A stretch of DNA of 50,031 bases, taken from an uncultured Gemmiger sp. GTDB lineage: Bacteria > Bacillota > Clostridia > Oscillospirales > Ruminococcaceae. The DNA lies in NCBI GenBank assembly GCA_944388125.1, contig CALXHO010000010.1, positions 1 to 50,031 of the forward strand, given 5' to 3'. The notes beneath the pieces are model-generated. The model did not search any database and had not been told where the DNA came from. It saw only the letters and a list, made by a program, of their open reading frames with translations. Of this stretch, positions 7,254 to 16,390 are shown piece by piece. Every line of letters begins with the position of its first letter. Position 1 is the stretch's first letter. The position numbers and the translations under genes were made by a program.

Positions 7254-8341
7254 GCAAATATCGGCAGCCGCTGCCGCAGAACTGCAAGATCAGTTTTCCC
7301 CAGTTTGCAAGCTACGGCATCGCCATGGAGCATCTGATCCAGAAGGGCCTGGGTATGACCTACGTGATGCCGCCCCGCATGACCCGGCACACCCTGGAAC
7401 TGGGTGCCCGCTATGCCCCCGATTCGGTGTGTGCGCCCTTCAAACTCAATCTGGGCTGCTTTCTCGAATGCATCGACGAGGGCGCCGACACTCTGATCCA
7501 GACCGGCGGCACCTGCCGTCTGGGGTATTACGGCGAGCTGCACGAGCAGATTCTCCGGGACATGGGCAAGGATGTCCGCTTTGTCAACTTTGCCGAGTGT
7601 GATTTCAGCCATCCCAAGACCTTTGTGGATGAGTTCCGGGAGCTGAAACCGGACCTGGACCTCAAGCGATTCAGCGCCGCCGCGGTGGAGACGGTGCGCA
7701 TGGTCAACGCCATCGACGAGGTGGACGCCCTGTTTCGCCGCCGCATCGGTTTTGCGGAGGACCCCAAAGCCATGGAGGCCATCCGCACCAACTGGCTCAG
7801 GCAGCTGCGCCTGGCTGACGGCATCAAGCAGATCGAGCTGCTGCGAAAGGCTACCGTCCGCCTGCTGGAAAGCCAGAAAGTCAACATGCCCAAGCATCCC
7901 ATCCGCGTGGGCGTGGTGGGAGAGTTTTTCACCGTGATGGACCCCTTCTCCAACCACGACATCGAATATGAGCTGGCCCACATGGGCGTGCTGGTGGACC
8001 GGTGGATGGACATGTCCAACTGCATGTACCATTACCGCAGCCGCAAGATGCTGCCCCGCATCAAGGAATACGCCCACTACAACATGGGCGCCACCGCCAT
8101 GGCAACCATCGACGCGGCGCTGCACTATGCCAAATCCGGCTTTGACGGTATCATCCATGTCAAATCCGCCGGATGCACCCCCGAGATCGACGCGATCCCG
8201 GCATTGCAGAACATCAGCGCGGACTATCACGTTCCCATCCTGTATCTGAGCTTCGACACGCAGACCAGCGAGACCGGCCTGAACACCCGCCTGGAGGCTT
8301 TCTACGACATGATCTCCATGCGCAAACAGGCACACAAATAA
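7244..8341 (+). CDS. 2-hydroxyacyl-CoA dehydratase-like subunit (HgdB-like)
   Basis: 365 residues. The ATG lies 10 nt inside the previous gene, so translation is coupled. Cys-containing segments are DSVCAPFKLNLGCFLECIDE and TGGTCRLGYYGE. The C-terminal half contains RVGVVGEFFTVMDPFSNHDIEYELAHMGV, which matches the HgdB/FldB-type layout in which a [4Fe-4S] cluster is bound between Rossmann-like domains. A late segment (HVKSAGCTPEIDAIPALQNIS) matches family members that end in 'ETGLNTRLEAFYDM'. It probably accepts an electron from the activator encoded next. No CoA-transferase or acyl-CoA dehydrogenase lies nearby, so it may not be a classic fermentative dehydratase. Confidence 0.8.
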   Translation: MPVSKYRQPLPQNCKISFPQFASYGIAMEHLIQKGLGMTYVMPPRMTRHTLELGARYAPDSVCAPFKLNLGCFLECIDEGADTLIQTGGTCRLGYYGELHEQILRDMGKDVRFVNFAECDFSHPKTFVDEFRELKPDLDLKRFSAAAVETVRMVNAIDEVDALFRRRIGFAEDPKAMEAIRTNWLRQLRLADGIKQIELLRKATVRLLESQKVNMPKHPIRVGVVGEFFTVMDPFSNHDIEYELAHMGVLVDRWMDMSNCMYHYRSRKMLPRIKEYAHYNMGATAMATIDAALHYAKSGFDGIIHVKSAGCTPEIDAIPALQNISADYHVPILYLSFDTQTSETGLNTRLEAFYDMISMRKQAHK

Positions 8342-8419
8342 CTCAAAGGAAGTTTGCAGCAACCGTTTTCCTCCGTGCGCTCCACGGAAGAAGCCAAAAA
8401 GAAGAGGGATTACCTGAGT

Positions 8420-9373
8420 ATGGAAAAAGCATATCTTGGCGTCGACATCGGCTCCATCTCCACCAAGGGCGTGGTGCTGGATGCCGACAATCATATCCTT
8501 GCCAGCGACTATCTCTGGACCGAGGGCGACCCCATCGGGGCCACCAAACGTCTGGCCCGGTCGCTGGAAAAGCAGCTGGATTCCACCCGCTATCAGATTG
8601 TGGCGGCGGGTACCACCGGCAGCGCCCGCAAGCTGGTGGGCACCATGCTGGGCGCGGTGGTGGTGAAGAACGAGATCACCGCCCATGCCATCGGCACCAC
8701 CACCCTCTATCCTGATGTCCGCACCATCTTTGAGATCGGCGGTCAGGATTCCAAGATCATTCTCATCGAGAACGGGGTCGTGGTGGACTACGCCATGAAC
8801 ACCCTGTGCGCCGCGGGCACCGGTTCCTTCCTGTCCAGCCAGGCCCGCCGCCTGGGCGTGGCGGTGGAGGACTTCGGCGAGATTGCCCTGCAGTCCAAGA
8901 ACCCGGCTGCCATCGCTGCCCGCTGCACCGTCTTTGCCGAGAGCGATCTGGTCCACAAGGCACAGATCGGTTACAGCAAGACCGACATCATCGCGGGACT
9001 CTGCCGCGCTGTGGTGGTCAACTACCTGAACAACGTGGGCAAGGGTAAAAAGATCGTGGGGCCTGTGGTGTTCCAGGGCGGTGTCTCCAAGAACGCCGGT
9101 GTGCGTGCCGCCTTTGAGAAGGAGACCGGCCTGCCGGTCATCGTCGACCCCAACGGTCACCTGATGGGTGCCTTCGGCGTGGCCATTCTGGCCCGGCGCA
9201 GCGACCACGAAGCTCCCTTCAACTCCGATGTGGCCGACATGGAATTCGTGACCCGGGCCAGCAACTGCGGCCAGTGCGCCAACAACTGCGAGCGCATTCT
9301 GGTCTACCGGGACGGCAAGCTCATCGACGCCTGGGGCAACCGGTGCGAGCGCGGCGCCATCCGCATTCCGTAA
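8420..9373 (+). CDS. BadF/HgdC-type ATP-dependent activator (ASKHA ATPase)
   Basis: 317 residues from ATG 8420, chosen because MEKAYLGVDIGSISTKG aligns with the family N-terminus; a TTG at 8354 with its own AAAGGA site would add 22 residues. The ASKHA phosphate-1 loop DIGSISTKG (9-17) and the GGQDSK motif (107-112) are intact. C130 and C169 match the two cysteines that bridge a [4Fe-4S] cluster across the homodimer in HgdC. ATP hydrolysis drives electron injection into the partner dehydratase. The C-terminus adds a C-x-x-C-x-x-x-C motif (CGQCANNC, near 283-290) usually found in the fused giant activases, which supports a split gene origin. Confidence 0.85.
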   Translation: MEKAYLGVDIGSISTKGVVLDADNHILASDYLWTEGDPIGATKRLARSLEKQLDSTRYQIVAAGTTGSARKLVGTMLGAVVVKNEITAHAIGTTTLYPDVRTIFEIGGQDSKIILIENGVVVDYAMNTLCAAGTGSFLSSQARRLGVAVEDFGEIALQSKNPAAIAARCTVFAESDLVHKAQIGYSKTDIIAGLCRAVVVNYLNNVGKGKKIVGPVVFQGGVSKNAGVRAAFEKETGLPVIVDPNGHLMGAFGVAILARRSDHEAPFNSDVADMEFVTRASNCGQCANNCERILVYRDGKLIDAWGNRCERGAIRIP

Positions 9374-9387
9374 CCCAATCCATAACG

Positions 9388-9433
9388 AAAAACGCCCGCG
9401 GCTTCCTCACAGGGAAAGCCGCGGGCGTTTTTT
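9388..9433. terminator. Bidirectional terminator, activase operon and rpiR-type gene
   Basis: 14-bp stem AACGCCCGCGGCTT/AAGCCGCGGGCGTT with a T-run to the right and an A-run to the left. Confidence 0.9.
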
Positions 9434-9448
9434 GTTTGGAGAGATGCG

Positions 9449-10306
9449 TCACAGCTGTTTGGGGGCCAGAGCTCGCTTGGTGCGCACCTGGGCGATGGAG
9501 GCCAGTTCCTGGTTGTCCACCGTATAGCGCAGTACCAGGACCTCGGCGGCAAAAAGCATGGCGATTTTGGCGGGCAGGCTGCCGCCGTCCAGCGGGCTCT
9601 GGGCCGCGCCGCAGGGCAGCACCACATCAGCCAGGGCCGCACCGGGCACGTTGGGGCTGTGGGTGAGCAGAATCACCGACGCACCGTTTGCCTTGGCCAG
9701 GCGCAGTGTCTCCATCATGTCCCGGGTTGCGCCGGAATACGAGACAAAGAGGATGACGTCCTCCGGCGCCATGAGGCTTGCCGTGATGGCCTGCATATGG
9801 TTGTCCCCCGCCGTGTGGAACTTGGTGGACAAGGCCGAGAATCTGGCCCAGATGTCGTTGGCCAGCAGCTGGCTGCTGCCCTGGCCGAAGCAAAACACCT
9901 GTTTGGCCCGCTGCAGCAGTGCTGCCGCGCGGTCGACTGCCTCGGGATTGCTGGCGGACGCCGCATCGTTGATGGCCTTGACGGCAAGGGCCCCGGCATG
10001 GCGGCAAAGGGTGGCGGTGTTGACGCCGGGGGCCAGCTCCTCCCCCACCGGCTGTTCCACCGAGGCATTGGCCCGTGCCAGGGCAATGCGCATCTCGTTG
10101 TAGCTGTCAAACCCCAGGGCACGGCAAAAACGGGAGATGGTGGCCTCGGCCACGCCGCACTGGCTGGCAAGTACCGAGATGGACCAGTACTGCGCCTGCT
10201 GGGCGTTCTGGGTCAGGTACCCGGCAATAATGCGCCCGGACTTGGTCAGGCTGTCCTGTTTGGAACGCAGCAGCTGCCAGAAGTTTTCGTCCTGCGGTAG
10301 TGTCAT
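9449..10306 (-). CDS. RpiR/MurR-family transcriptional regulator with SIS domain
   Basis: 285 residues, start ATG 10306 after AAAGGAGG. An N-terminal HTH_6 domain (residues 1-77) includes the helix-turn-helix SVLASQCGVAEATISRFCRALG. A SIS sugar-phosphate-isomerase fold follows (about 130-235), with FGQGSSQLLAND and FVSYSGATRDMM as the phosphosugar-binding loops. Family members sense phosphosugars such as GlcNAc-6-P or MurNAc-6-P. No sugar-catabolic gene is directly linked, so its targets may lie elsewhere. The preceding 300-nt gap separates it from the GDP-fucose operon. Confidence 0.9.
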   Translation of the reverse strand: MTLPQDENFWQLLRSKQDSLTKSGRIIAGYLTQNAQQAQYWSISVLASQCGVAEATISRFCRALGFDSYNEMRIALARANASVEQPVGEELAPGVNTATLCRHAGALAVKAINDAASASNPEAVDRAAALLQRAKQVFCFGQGSSQLLANDIWARFSALSTKFHTAGDNHMQAITASLMAPEDVILFVSYSGATRDMMETLRLAKANGASVILLTHSPNVPGAALADVVLPCGAAQSPLDGGSLPAKIAMLFAAEVLVLRYTVDNQELASIAQVRTKRALAPKQL

Positions 10307-10627
10307 AGGGCTCCTCCTTTCCGGTAAAATCCGGAGAACCTCCGGGCAAAATTGAAATCTTTTTCCACTTTCAGTATAAAAGAATCCCGGCATTCTTGCA
10401 ACAAATTTATTTTTGACGGTTCATCATTATTATTCACAGCTTTTTCTTTTGAGTTTTCAGTCAAATGAAAATCCCTGTGCATTTTCAGATTCAAATGGTT
10501 CCATTCGGCCTGCCAGTCCGGTGTGCGGCGGGATTTTCATGCATTTCGGGGCAGAAAAGTGACAAAGGCCGGCGCCGCTTTTGAAAAGCGGCGCCGGTCT
10601 TTGGTTTTTCATCGGTTGGGTCCGGGT
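10307..10627. other. Intergenic region upstream of the rpiR-type gene
   Basis: Holds the AT-rich promoter region of the rpiR-type gene (around 10350-10500, several candidate boxes, none decisive) and the araC-type terminator at 10564-10602. No gene is seen. Confidence 0.5.
10564..10602 (-). terminator. Terminator of the GDP-fucose/AraC operon
   Basis: Very stable inverted repeat built on CCGGCGCCGCTTTT/AAAAGCGGCGCCGG, with 18 of 19 positions matching when the AAAG/CTTT ends are included. It lies 26 nt beyond the stop codon of the AraC-type gene. The T-tract on this strand is interrupted. Confidence 0.75.
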
Positions 10628-11512
10628 TCACCACATGCCGCGGTACTGCCGCGGAGTGACCCCTTCCACCTTTTTGAAGATGCGGGAGAAATAATTGGCG
10701 TCCTCCATCCCGCACTGGACGCCGATGGCGGCAATGGACTGATCGGTAAAGCGCAGCATCTGTTTGGCCCGGGTTATGCGCACCTGGGTCAGGTATCCGT
10801 TGACCGAGATGCCGTACTGTTCCTTGAACAGCCGTGCCAGATAATGCTTGTTCAGAAAAAACCGTTCGGCCACCGATTCCAGCGTCAGCTTTTCGGCACA
10901 GTGTTCCTCCAGGAACGCCCGGATGGGCGCTACATCTCGCCGGGCCGTATGGGGACGGCTCTGCCCCGCTGCCGGGTGCCAGGACTCCGCCATCAGACAG
11001 GCCAAAAGGGTGTTGAGCTTTTCGTTGAGCCACATATCCCGGATATAATCCTCTGTCCTGGCAGCGGTATAAATTTCCGACATCAGGGTGGCAAAGCGTT
11101 CCGGATCGGCAGGATGGATGACCGGACGGCCGCCCCGCTCGCAGTACTTTTCATAGATGGCTGAAACACAGGGCCCGTAAAAGTGACACCATTGCAGTGT
11201 CCACAGGGTTCCCGCCGTTCCACCCGTACTGTGGGCATAGGGGTGGCGGCAATCCAGAAACACCACATCCCCTGCCGATAACGGGTAAGTCTGGCCGTCG
11301 TAGGCAAGCTGCCCCGACCCGCTGCGCACCACAAAACAGAGAAAAGACTGAAGCTTTTCCCGCCGGCTGGTATGGGCCGCTGTGGCAGTCAGCCGGCCTG
11401 TCTCCTGCAGATGCACCAGGTTGGTGCGCGCAAAGGGAGAGGGGGTATAAAGCACGCGGTCCGACCGCACGCTGCCTCCATCGGCAAACAAAGTATCACG
11501 CTCTGCCGCCAT
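10628..11512 (-). CDS. AraC-family transcriptional regulator
   Basis: 294 residues from ATG 11512, 8 nt after GGAGG; tandem GTG codons at 11533 are less likely starts. An N-terminal cupin-like sensor domain (GSGQLAYDGQTYPLSAGDVVFLDCRHPYAHS) is followed by a C-terminal pair of helix-turn-helix motifs (residues about 200-294: LTLESVAERFFLNKHYLARLFK, then ITRAKQMLRFTDQSIAAIGVQCG). It is the last gene of the GDP-fucose operon, starting just after manA stops, so it may autoregulate or tune nucleotide-sugar supply. The ligand is unknown. Confidence 0.9.
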   Translation of the reverse strand: MAAERDTLFADGGSVRSDRVLYTPSPFARTNLVHLQETGRLTATAAHTSRREKLQSFLCFVVRSGSGQLAYDGQTYPLSAGDVVFLDCRHPYAHSTGGTAGTLWTLQWCHFYGPCVSAIYEKYCERGGRPVIHPADPERFATLMSEIYTAARTEDYIRDMWLNEKLNTLLACLMAESWHPAAGQSRPHTARRDVAPIRAFLEEHCAEKLTLESVAERFFLNKHYLARLFKEQYGISVNGYLTQVRITRAKQMLRFTDQSIAAIGVQCGMEDANYFSRIFKKVEGVTPRQYRGMW

Positions 11513-11533
11513 TCCGGTCGCCTCCGTCACCAC

Positions 11534-12550
11534 TCATCCCCGGATATCCAGCAGCTGTGCCTGTCCATGCAGATGCACTGTGCCGCTGTCCGCCGGGAAA
11601 AAGATGCAGTCACCCTTGAAGAAGTTATGCACCGTGCCGTCCTCCTCCTGCAGGGAGCCGCAGCCGTCCACGCACAGCAGAACCCGGAAGCTCTCCTCGT
11701 CCGCACGGTAGGCCACCATCTCCCGGCAGCGCTCGGTGTTGAGCAGCATGCGGTAGACCTCGAAATATTTGCAGCGGCCCAGCAATTCCCGGGCACAGCC
11801 GCAGGTATAGTTCAGCACACGGATGGGCTGTACCGGCGTACCGCAGGCCTTGCAGTTCGCCACAGCCAAAGCCTTCTCCACGTGGAGGGGCCGTTTCTTG
11901 CCGTCCTTTCCCACGCGGTCATAGTCATACATGCGGTAGGTCAGGTTGGAGCTTTCCTGGATCTCGGCAATCAGTGCTCCCGCGCCGATGGCATGGATGG
12001 TGCCCGCACTCACATAAAACACATCGTTTTTGTGGATGGGCACCTTCTGCAGGCAGCTTTCCAGCGTGCCGTTGGCAATCCGGGTGCGCAGATCCTCTGC
12101 CGTCATATCCCGGTTGAGGCCAAAGACCAGATAGGCATCCTTTGCCGCGTCCAGCACATACCACATCTCAGTCTTGCCCAGCTGGCCGTTCTCATGCAGG
12201 CGGGCGTATTCGTCATCGGGATGCACCTGGACCGAGAGATCCTGACGGGCATCAATGAACTTGACGAGAATAGGCAGCCCGTCCCGGATGGTGGGATGGG
12301 TGCCCAGATACTCGGGGTGCTCCTTCAGTACGTCGGCCAGGGTACGGCCGTCAAAAGGCCCGCCGGTCACTGTACTGGGGCCGTCGGGGTGAGTGGAACA
12401 CTCCCAGGTTTCGGCCAGGGGGTCCAGATCAATCCCCTTGGCAAAGTCATCGTTCAGGCGGTTGCCGCCCCACAGATAATCCTTGCCCGTCGGCTTGAGA
12501 AACAGCGGCGCGGGACGTTCAGGTTTCGAGGGGATATTTCTGTTTGTCAT
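11534..12550 (-). CDS. manA: Mannose-6-phosphate isomerase, class I
   Basis: 338 residues. It interconverts fructose-6-P and mannose-6-P, feeding GDP-mannose synthesis. Zinc ligands of the type I family are visible: Q108 and H110 in QVHPDD, E128 in KTEMWYVL, and H186 in GTIHAIGAG. The start ATG 12550 has an AAGGAG site and lies within the last 32 nt of manC, so translation is coupled. Length fits the short Firmicutes form (~320 residues). It completes the path Fru-6-P to Man-6-P; a phosphomannomutase is not in the window. Confidence 0.93.
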   Translation of the reverse strand: MTNRNIPSKPERPAPLFLKPTGKDYLWGGNRLNDDFAKGIDLDPLAETWECSTHPDGPSTVTGGPFDGRTLADVLKEHPEYLGTHPTIRDGLPILVKFIDARQDLSVQVHPDDEYARLHENGQLGKTEMWYVLDAAKDAYLVFGLNRDMTAEDLRTRIANGTLESCLQKVPIHKNDVFYVSAGTIHAIGAGALIAEIQESSNLTYRMYDYDRVGKDGKKRPLHVEKALAVANCKACGTPVQPIRVLNYTCGCARELLGRCKYFEVYRMLLNTERCREMVAYRADEESFRVLLCVDGCGSLQEEDGTVHNFFKGDCIFFPADSGTVHLHGQAQLLDIRG

Positions 12551-13835
12551 GGACACTGATCTCCTTGCCAAGCTGCACTTCGATGAGCTGGAGTTCGCCG
12601 TCGGCAAAGACGGTGTGGCGGCAGCCGGCCTGCATCGTGATCACATCGCCGGCATGCACTTTCTGCTCCATGCCGTCCACGATGGTGCGGCCGGTACCGG
12701 AGATTACCACCCAGACCTCATTGCGATTTTTGTGGCTGTGATAGTTCATGCTGTGGCCGGGATTGAGAGTGACCTTGATGGTCATGCTGGCATCCTCCAC
12801 GTCCAGGACGCGGAAGCTGCCCCAGGATTTTTCCGCAAACATGATCTGCTGATTGATTTTGTCCACAAAAGGCTTGATATAGCTGGACTGTTCCTTGTCC
12901 GAGACAAGGATGCCCTCCGGGCTGGCGGAAATCACCACATCATTCAGCCCCATGGCCAACACCGGAACGTCCAGTTCATTGACGATGTGGACATTCTTGC
13001 AGGTGTCGTTCATCATGCCTTCGCCGACAACATTTTCACCCATGGCTTCGGTCAGAGTGTTCCAGGTGCCAAGATCCTTCCATTCGCCGGCAAAGCGCAT
13101 GACCTGGATCTCTTTTTCCTTTTCCACCACGGCATAGTCAAAGCTGATCTTGGTCAGGGTGTCGTACTTTTCAAACAGATCCTGATAGTCGGTAAAGTCG
13201 ATCAGTTCATGGGCCTTGTCCAGCACATACTTGAGCTTGTAGGCAAAGACGCCGCCGTTCCACAGGGCGCCCTGCTCGATATACTTCTGTGCCGTGGCTC
13301 CATCGGGCTTTTCCTTGAAGGTGGAGACCTTGCTGACCTCTCCGCCGTCCGTCGGGATGATATAGCCGTACTTCTCGCTGGGGTAGGTGGGCTCAATGCC
13401 CATCAGAACGAGATTGGCCTCTCCCTTGGCGGCCTGCTCCCCCAATGCCTTGAGGGCACGGAAATAATCCTCCTCCACATAGGGATCCACCGGGCAGACG
13501 ACAACGCTCTCCTCCGGGGAAACACCCTGCACATCAGCCAGATAAGCAGTGGCCAGTGCGATGGCCGGGAAGGTATCCCGGCGGCAGGGCTCCACCGAAA
13601 TGCCCACCTTTTCTCCCAGCTGGTTGTGGATGGCCGAAACCTGGGTCTTGCTGGTGGCAATGGTGACGGTGGCGTCGGCATCCACCTTCTTGATCTGATG
13701 ATAGACACGCTGGACCATGGACTCATAGCCGCCGTCCGCCGTCTTGAAGATCTTGATGAACTGTTTGGAGCGGATATCATTGGAAAGCGGCCACAGCCGT
13801 TTGCCCGACCCGCCTGAAAGCAGCACGATATTCAT
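12519..13835 (-). CDS. manC: Mannose-1-phosphate guanylyltransferase with C-terminal cupin domain
   Basis: 438 residues from ATG 13835 (AAGGAGG site upstream). The N-terminal nucleotidyltransferase carries the LSGGSGKRLWPLS pyrophosphorylase signature, and VVCPVDPYV and GALWNGGVFAYK follow at the expected places. The C-terminal cupin (MNYHSHKNRNEVWVVISGTG) is like the mannose-6-P isomerase type II domain of bifunctional ManC/AlgA proteins. A separate manA follows, so this domain may be redundant or regulatory. It makes GDP-mannose, the substrate of Gmd encoded upstream. Confidence 0.92.
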   Translation of the reverse strand: MNIVLLSGGSGKRLWPLSNDIRSKQFIKIFKTADGGYESMVQRVYHQIKKVDADATVTIATSKTQVSAIHNQLGEKVGISVEPCRRDTFPAIALATAYLADVQGVSPEESVVVCPVDPYVEEDYFRALKALGEQAAKGEANLVLMGIEPTYPSEKYGYIIPTDGGEVSKVSTFKEKPDGATAQKYIEQGALWNGGVFAYKLKYVLDKAHELIDFTDYQDLFEKYDTLTKISFDYAVVEKEKEIQVMRFAGEWKDLGTWNTLTEAMGENVVGEGMMNDTCKNVHIVNELDVPVLAMGLNDVVISASPEGILVSDKEQSSYIKPFVDKINQQIMFAEKSWGSFRVLDVEDASMTIKVTLNPGHSMNYHSHKNRNEVWVVISGTGRTIVDGMEQKVHAGDVITMQAGCRHTVFADGELQLIEVQLGKEISVHDKQKYPLET

Positions 13836-13863
13836 AGCAGCTTCCTCCTTGATGGGGAATTTT

Positions 13864-14808
13864 TTACCGTTCGGCACGCATGGGGTTGTGGAGGAAATCC
13901 TCATAGGACAGGCGCAGGCCATCCTCCAGTTCCGTCTTGTAGGTCCAGCCCAGTCTGGTCGCCTTGCTGACGTCCAGCAGTTTGCGGGGGGTACCGTTGG
14001 GCTTGGAGGGATCCCAGCGGATCTCACCGGTATAGCCCACAACTTTGGCCACCAGTTCGGTCAGCTCCTTGATGGTCAGCTCCTTGCCGGTACCGGCGTT
14101 GACGGTCTCGTTGCCGGAGTAGTTGTTCATAAGGAAGACGCACAGGTTGGCCAGGTCATCCACGTAGAGGAACTCACGCAGCGGGCTGCCGTCGCCCCAG
14201 CAGGTGACGTAGGGCAGATTCTGCTCCTTGGCCTCGTGGAAACGGCGGATGAGCGCCGGCACCACATGGCTGTGGGTGGGATGGTAGTTGTCGTTGGGTC
14301 CGTACAGGTTGGTGGGCATGACGCTGATATAGTCGGTGCCGTACTGACGGTTGAGATATTCACAGTATTTCAGGCCGGAAATTTTGGCCAGGGCATAGGC
14401 CTCGTTGGTTTTTTCCAGGGCGGAGGTGAGCAGGCAGTCCTCCTTCATGGGCTGGGGCGCCATGCGGGGATAGATGCAGCTGGAACCGAGGAACTCCAGC
14501 TTTTTGCATCCATTCTGCCAGGCGGAGTGGATCACGTTCATCTCCAGCGTCATATTGAAGTACATGAAATCGGCCAGAGCTTCCTCGTTGGCCACAATGC
14601 CGCCGACTTTGGCAGCTGCCAGAAAGACATACTCCGGCTTCTCCTCGGCGAAGAACTTTTCCACCGCGTCCTGACGGCAGAGGTCCAGCTCCTTGTGGGT
14701 GCGGGTGATGATATTGGTATAGCCCTGGCGCTGCAGCTCCCGGACAATGGCAGAACCCACCATGCCGCGGTGGCCTGCTACATAAATTTTTGCATTCTTT
14801 TCCATCAT
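13864..14808 (-). CDS. fcl: GDP-L-fucose synthase
   Basis: 314 residues. NADPH-dependent SDR enzyme that epimerises and reduces GDP-4-keto-6-deoxymannose to GDP-L-fucose. The Rossmann loop AGHRGMVGSA (11-20) is the family-specific form. Ser109/Ser110 in GSSCIYP, with Y138 and K142 in YALAK, form the catalytic triad, and NLYGPNDNYHPTHSHVVPALIRRFHEA is a hallmark segment. ATG 14808 is preceded by GGAG; the next codon is also ATG. It sits between gmd and manC. Confidence 0.94.
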   Translation of the reverse strand: MMEKNAKIYVAGHRGMVGSAIVRELQRQGYTNIITRTHKELDLCRQDAVEKFFAEEKPEYVFLAAAKVGGIVANEEALADFMYFNMTLEMNVIHSAWQNGCKKLEFLGSSCIYPRMAPQPMKEDCLLTSALEKTNEAYALAKISGLKYCEYLNRQYGTDYISVMPTNLYGPNDNYHPTHSHVVPALIRRFHEAKEQNLPYVTCWGDGSPLREFLYVDDLANLCVFLMNNYSGNETVNAGTGKELTIKELTELVAKVVGYTGEIRWDPSKPNGTPRKLLDVSKATRLGWTYKTELEDGLRLSYEDFLHNPMRAER

Positions 14809-14870
14809 AGTTGTTTTCGCTCTCCCTGTCTGTTTGCCATGTTAGCCATGTTAATAGGAATGGAAACCAA

Positions 14871-15959
14871 TTATTTCACAACGCCCTTTTCCAGATATTC
14901 CTCCAGATTGCAGCGGATGTGCTCTTCGGCGCGCTCCACAGCCACCTTGGCCATGTCGTGCTCCACCATCAGCTTGACCAGCTCCTCGAAACTGGTCTTG
15001 GTGGGGTTCCAGCCCAGTTCCCGCTTGGCCTTGGAGGGATCGCCCCACAGGTTGACCACGTCGGTGGGACGGTAGAAGTCGGGAGACACCTCAACAAGGA
15101 CCTTGCCGGTAGCCTTGTCGATGCCCTTTTCCTCCATGCCCTCGCCGGTGAACTCCAGCTCGATGCCCGCATAGTGGAAGGCCAGCTGGCAGAACTCACG
15201 CACCGAATGCTGCTTGCCGGTGGCGATGACAAAGTCCTCCGGCTTGTCGTGCTGCAGGATCAGCCACATGCACTCCACATAGTCCTTGGCATAGCCCCAG
15301 TCGCGCAGGGAGCTCAGATTGCCCAGATAGAGCTTGTCCTGCTTGCCCTGCTTGATGCGGGCGGCAGCCAGGGTGATCTTGCGGGTGACAAAGGTCTCAC
15401 CGCGGCGCTCGGACTCATGGTTGAAAAGGATGCCGGAGCAGCAGAACATATTGTATGCCTCGCGGTACTCCTTGGTGATCCAGAAGCCGTACTGCTTGGC
15501 CACGGCGTAGGGGCTGTAAGGATGGAAGGGCGTCGTCTCCTTCTGCGGCACTTCCTCCACCTTGCCGTACAGCTCCGAGGTGGATGCCTGGTAGATACGG
15601 CAGGTATCGGCCAGACCGCACAGGCGGACGGCCTCCAGAACGCGAAGAACACCGGTGGCGACAACGTCAGCGGTGTACTCGGGCACGTCAAAGCTGACCT
15701 GAACATGGCTCTGTGCGGCGAGGTTGTAGATCTCGTCCGGGCGCACGCTGCCGATGACCGACACCAGGCTCATGGAGTCGCTCAGATCGCCGAAATGCAG
15801 GTGAAAATGCGGGTTGCCCTCCAGGTGAGCGATGCGCTCACGGTAGTCCACCGAGGAACGGCGGATGATGCCGTGTACGTCGTAGCCTTTTTCCAGCAGG
15901 AACTCAGAAAGATAAGAGCCGTCCTGACCAGTCACGCCGGTAATCAATGCCTTTTTCAT
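14871..15959 (-). CDS. gmd: GDP-mannose 4,6-dehydratase
   Basis: 362 residues, full length. It converts GDP-D-mannose to GDP-4-dehydro-6-deoxy-D-mannose, the committed step to GDP-L-fucose or related 6-deoxy sugars. NADP-binding loop [10 protein letters not shown] (8-17), catalytic T127 and E129 in STSELYG, and Y151/K155 in YAVAK are all present. AAAGAGG precedes the ATG. It is the first gene of gmd-fcl-manC-manA-araC. No fucosyltransferase or polysaccharide cluster is in the window, so the product is probably used by glycosylation genes elsewhere. Confidence 0.95.
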   Translation of the reverse strand: MKKALITGVTGQDGSYLSEFLLEKGYDVHGIIRRSSVDYRERIAHLEGNPHFHLHFGDLSDSMSLVSVIGSVRPDEIYNLAAQSHVQVSFDVPEYTADVVATGVLRVLEAVRLCGLADTCRIYQASTSELYGKVEEVPQKETTPFHPYSPYAVAKQYGFWITKEYREAYNMFCCSGILFNHESERRGETFVTRKITLAAARIKQGKQDKLYLGNLSSLRDWGYAKDYVECMWLILQHDKPEDFVIATGKQHSVREFCQLAFHYAGIELEFTGEGMEEKGIDKATGKVLVEVSPDFYRPTDVVNLWGDPSKAKRELGWNPTKTSFEELVKLMVEHDMAKVAVERAEEHIRCNLEEYLEKGVVK

Positions 15960-16092
15960 TCAAGACCTCTTTCCAGGGGATCTGGCACCCCTTTGTTTTG
16001 TTATAGTGCATATTTTATGGTACCCGTTTTTTCTGTCCGGGAAAAGTTCTTATCCTGCTCAATAATAGCACAGAATTGACTTTTATATATGA

Positions 16093-16115
16093 ACAAAGTA
16101 AAAATTTTACTTTGT
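16093..16115. promoter_or_regulatory. Perfect 23-bp palindrome, candidate operator
   Basis: Two 11-bp arms (ACAAAGTAAAA and its exact complement) around one central base. It lies about 135 nt upstream of gmd and 390 nt upstream of the MMPL gene, next to AT-rich promoter-like sequence. The form suits a dimeric TetR- or MarR-type repressor, but no such gene is adjacent. Confidence 0.55.
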
Positions 16116-16362
16116 CCCGAGATTGACGTGCCTTCGGCATTGACACTTTCTCCCCGATTCCCGCTTCCCCCCATCCGGGCGGTGTTTTTTCCTTCACGGG
16201 GAAAATTTCCGGCCAATCGTGTCGCGGGAAACGGCTGGTCGATACCGTCGGATGCCTGCCTTTTTCCATGGTGTGCCTCGGCCGTCCGGTCCGCGATGCG
16301 GGTCCGGTCATCCTGAACGTTTCCTATGGCATTGTACAAATTCGGCTGCCGTGTTCATTTAT

Positions 16363-16390
16363 TTGACAGATGTTCAATTTTGTCCATACT
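16363..16390 (+). promoter_or_regulatory. Promoter of the MMPL operon
   Basis: TTGACA (16363-16368), 16-bp spacer, CATACT (16385-16390), about 90 nt ahead of the start codon. Confidence 0.6.

Noticed and set aside
12519-12550. Frameshift between manC and manA
   Set aside because: The 32-nt overlap is a normal coupled overlap; both proteins are full length.
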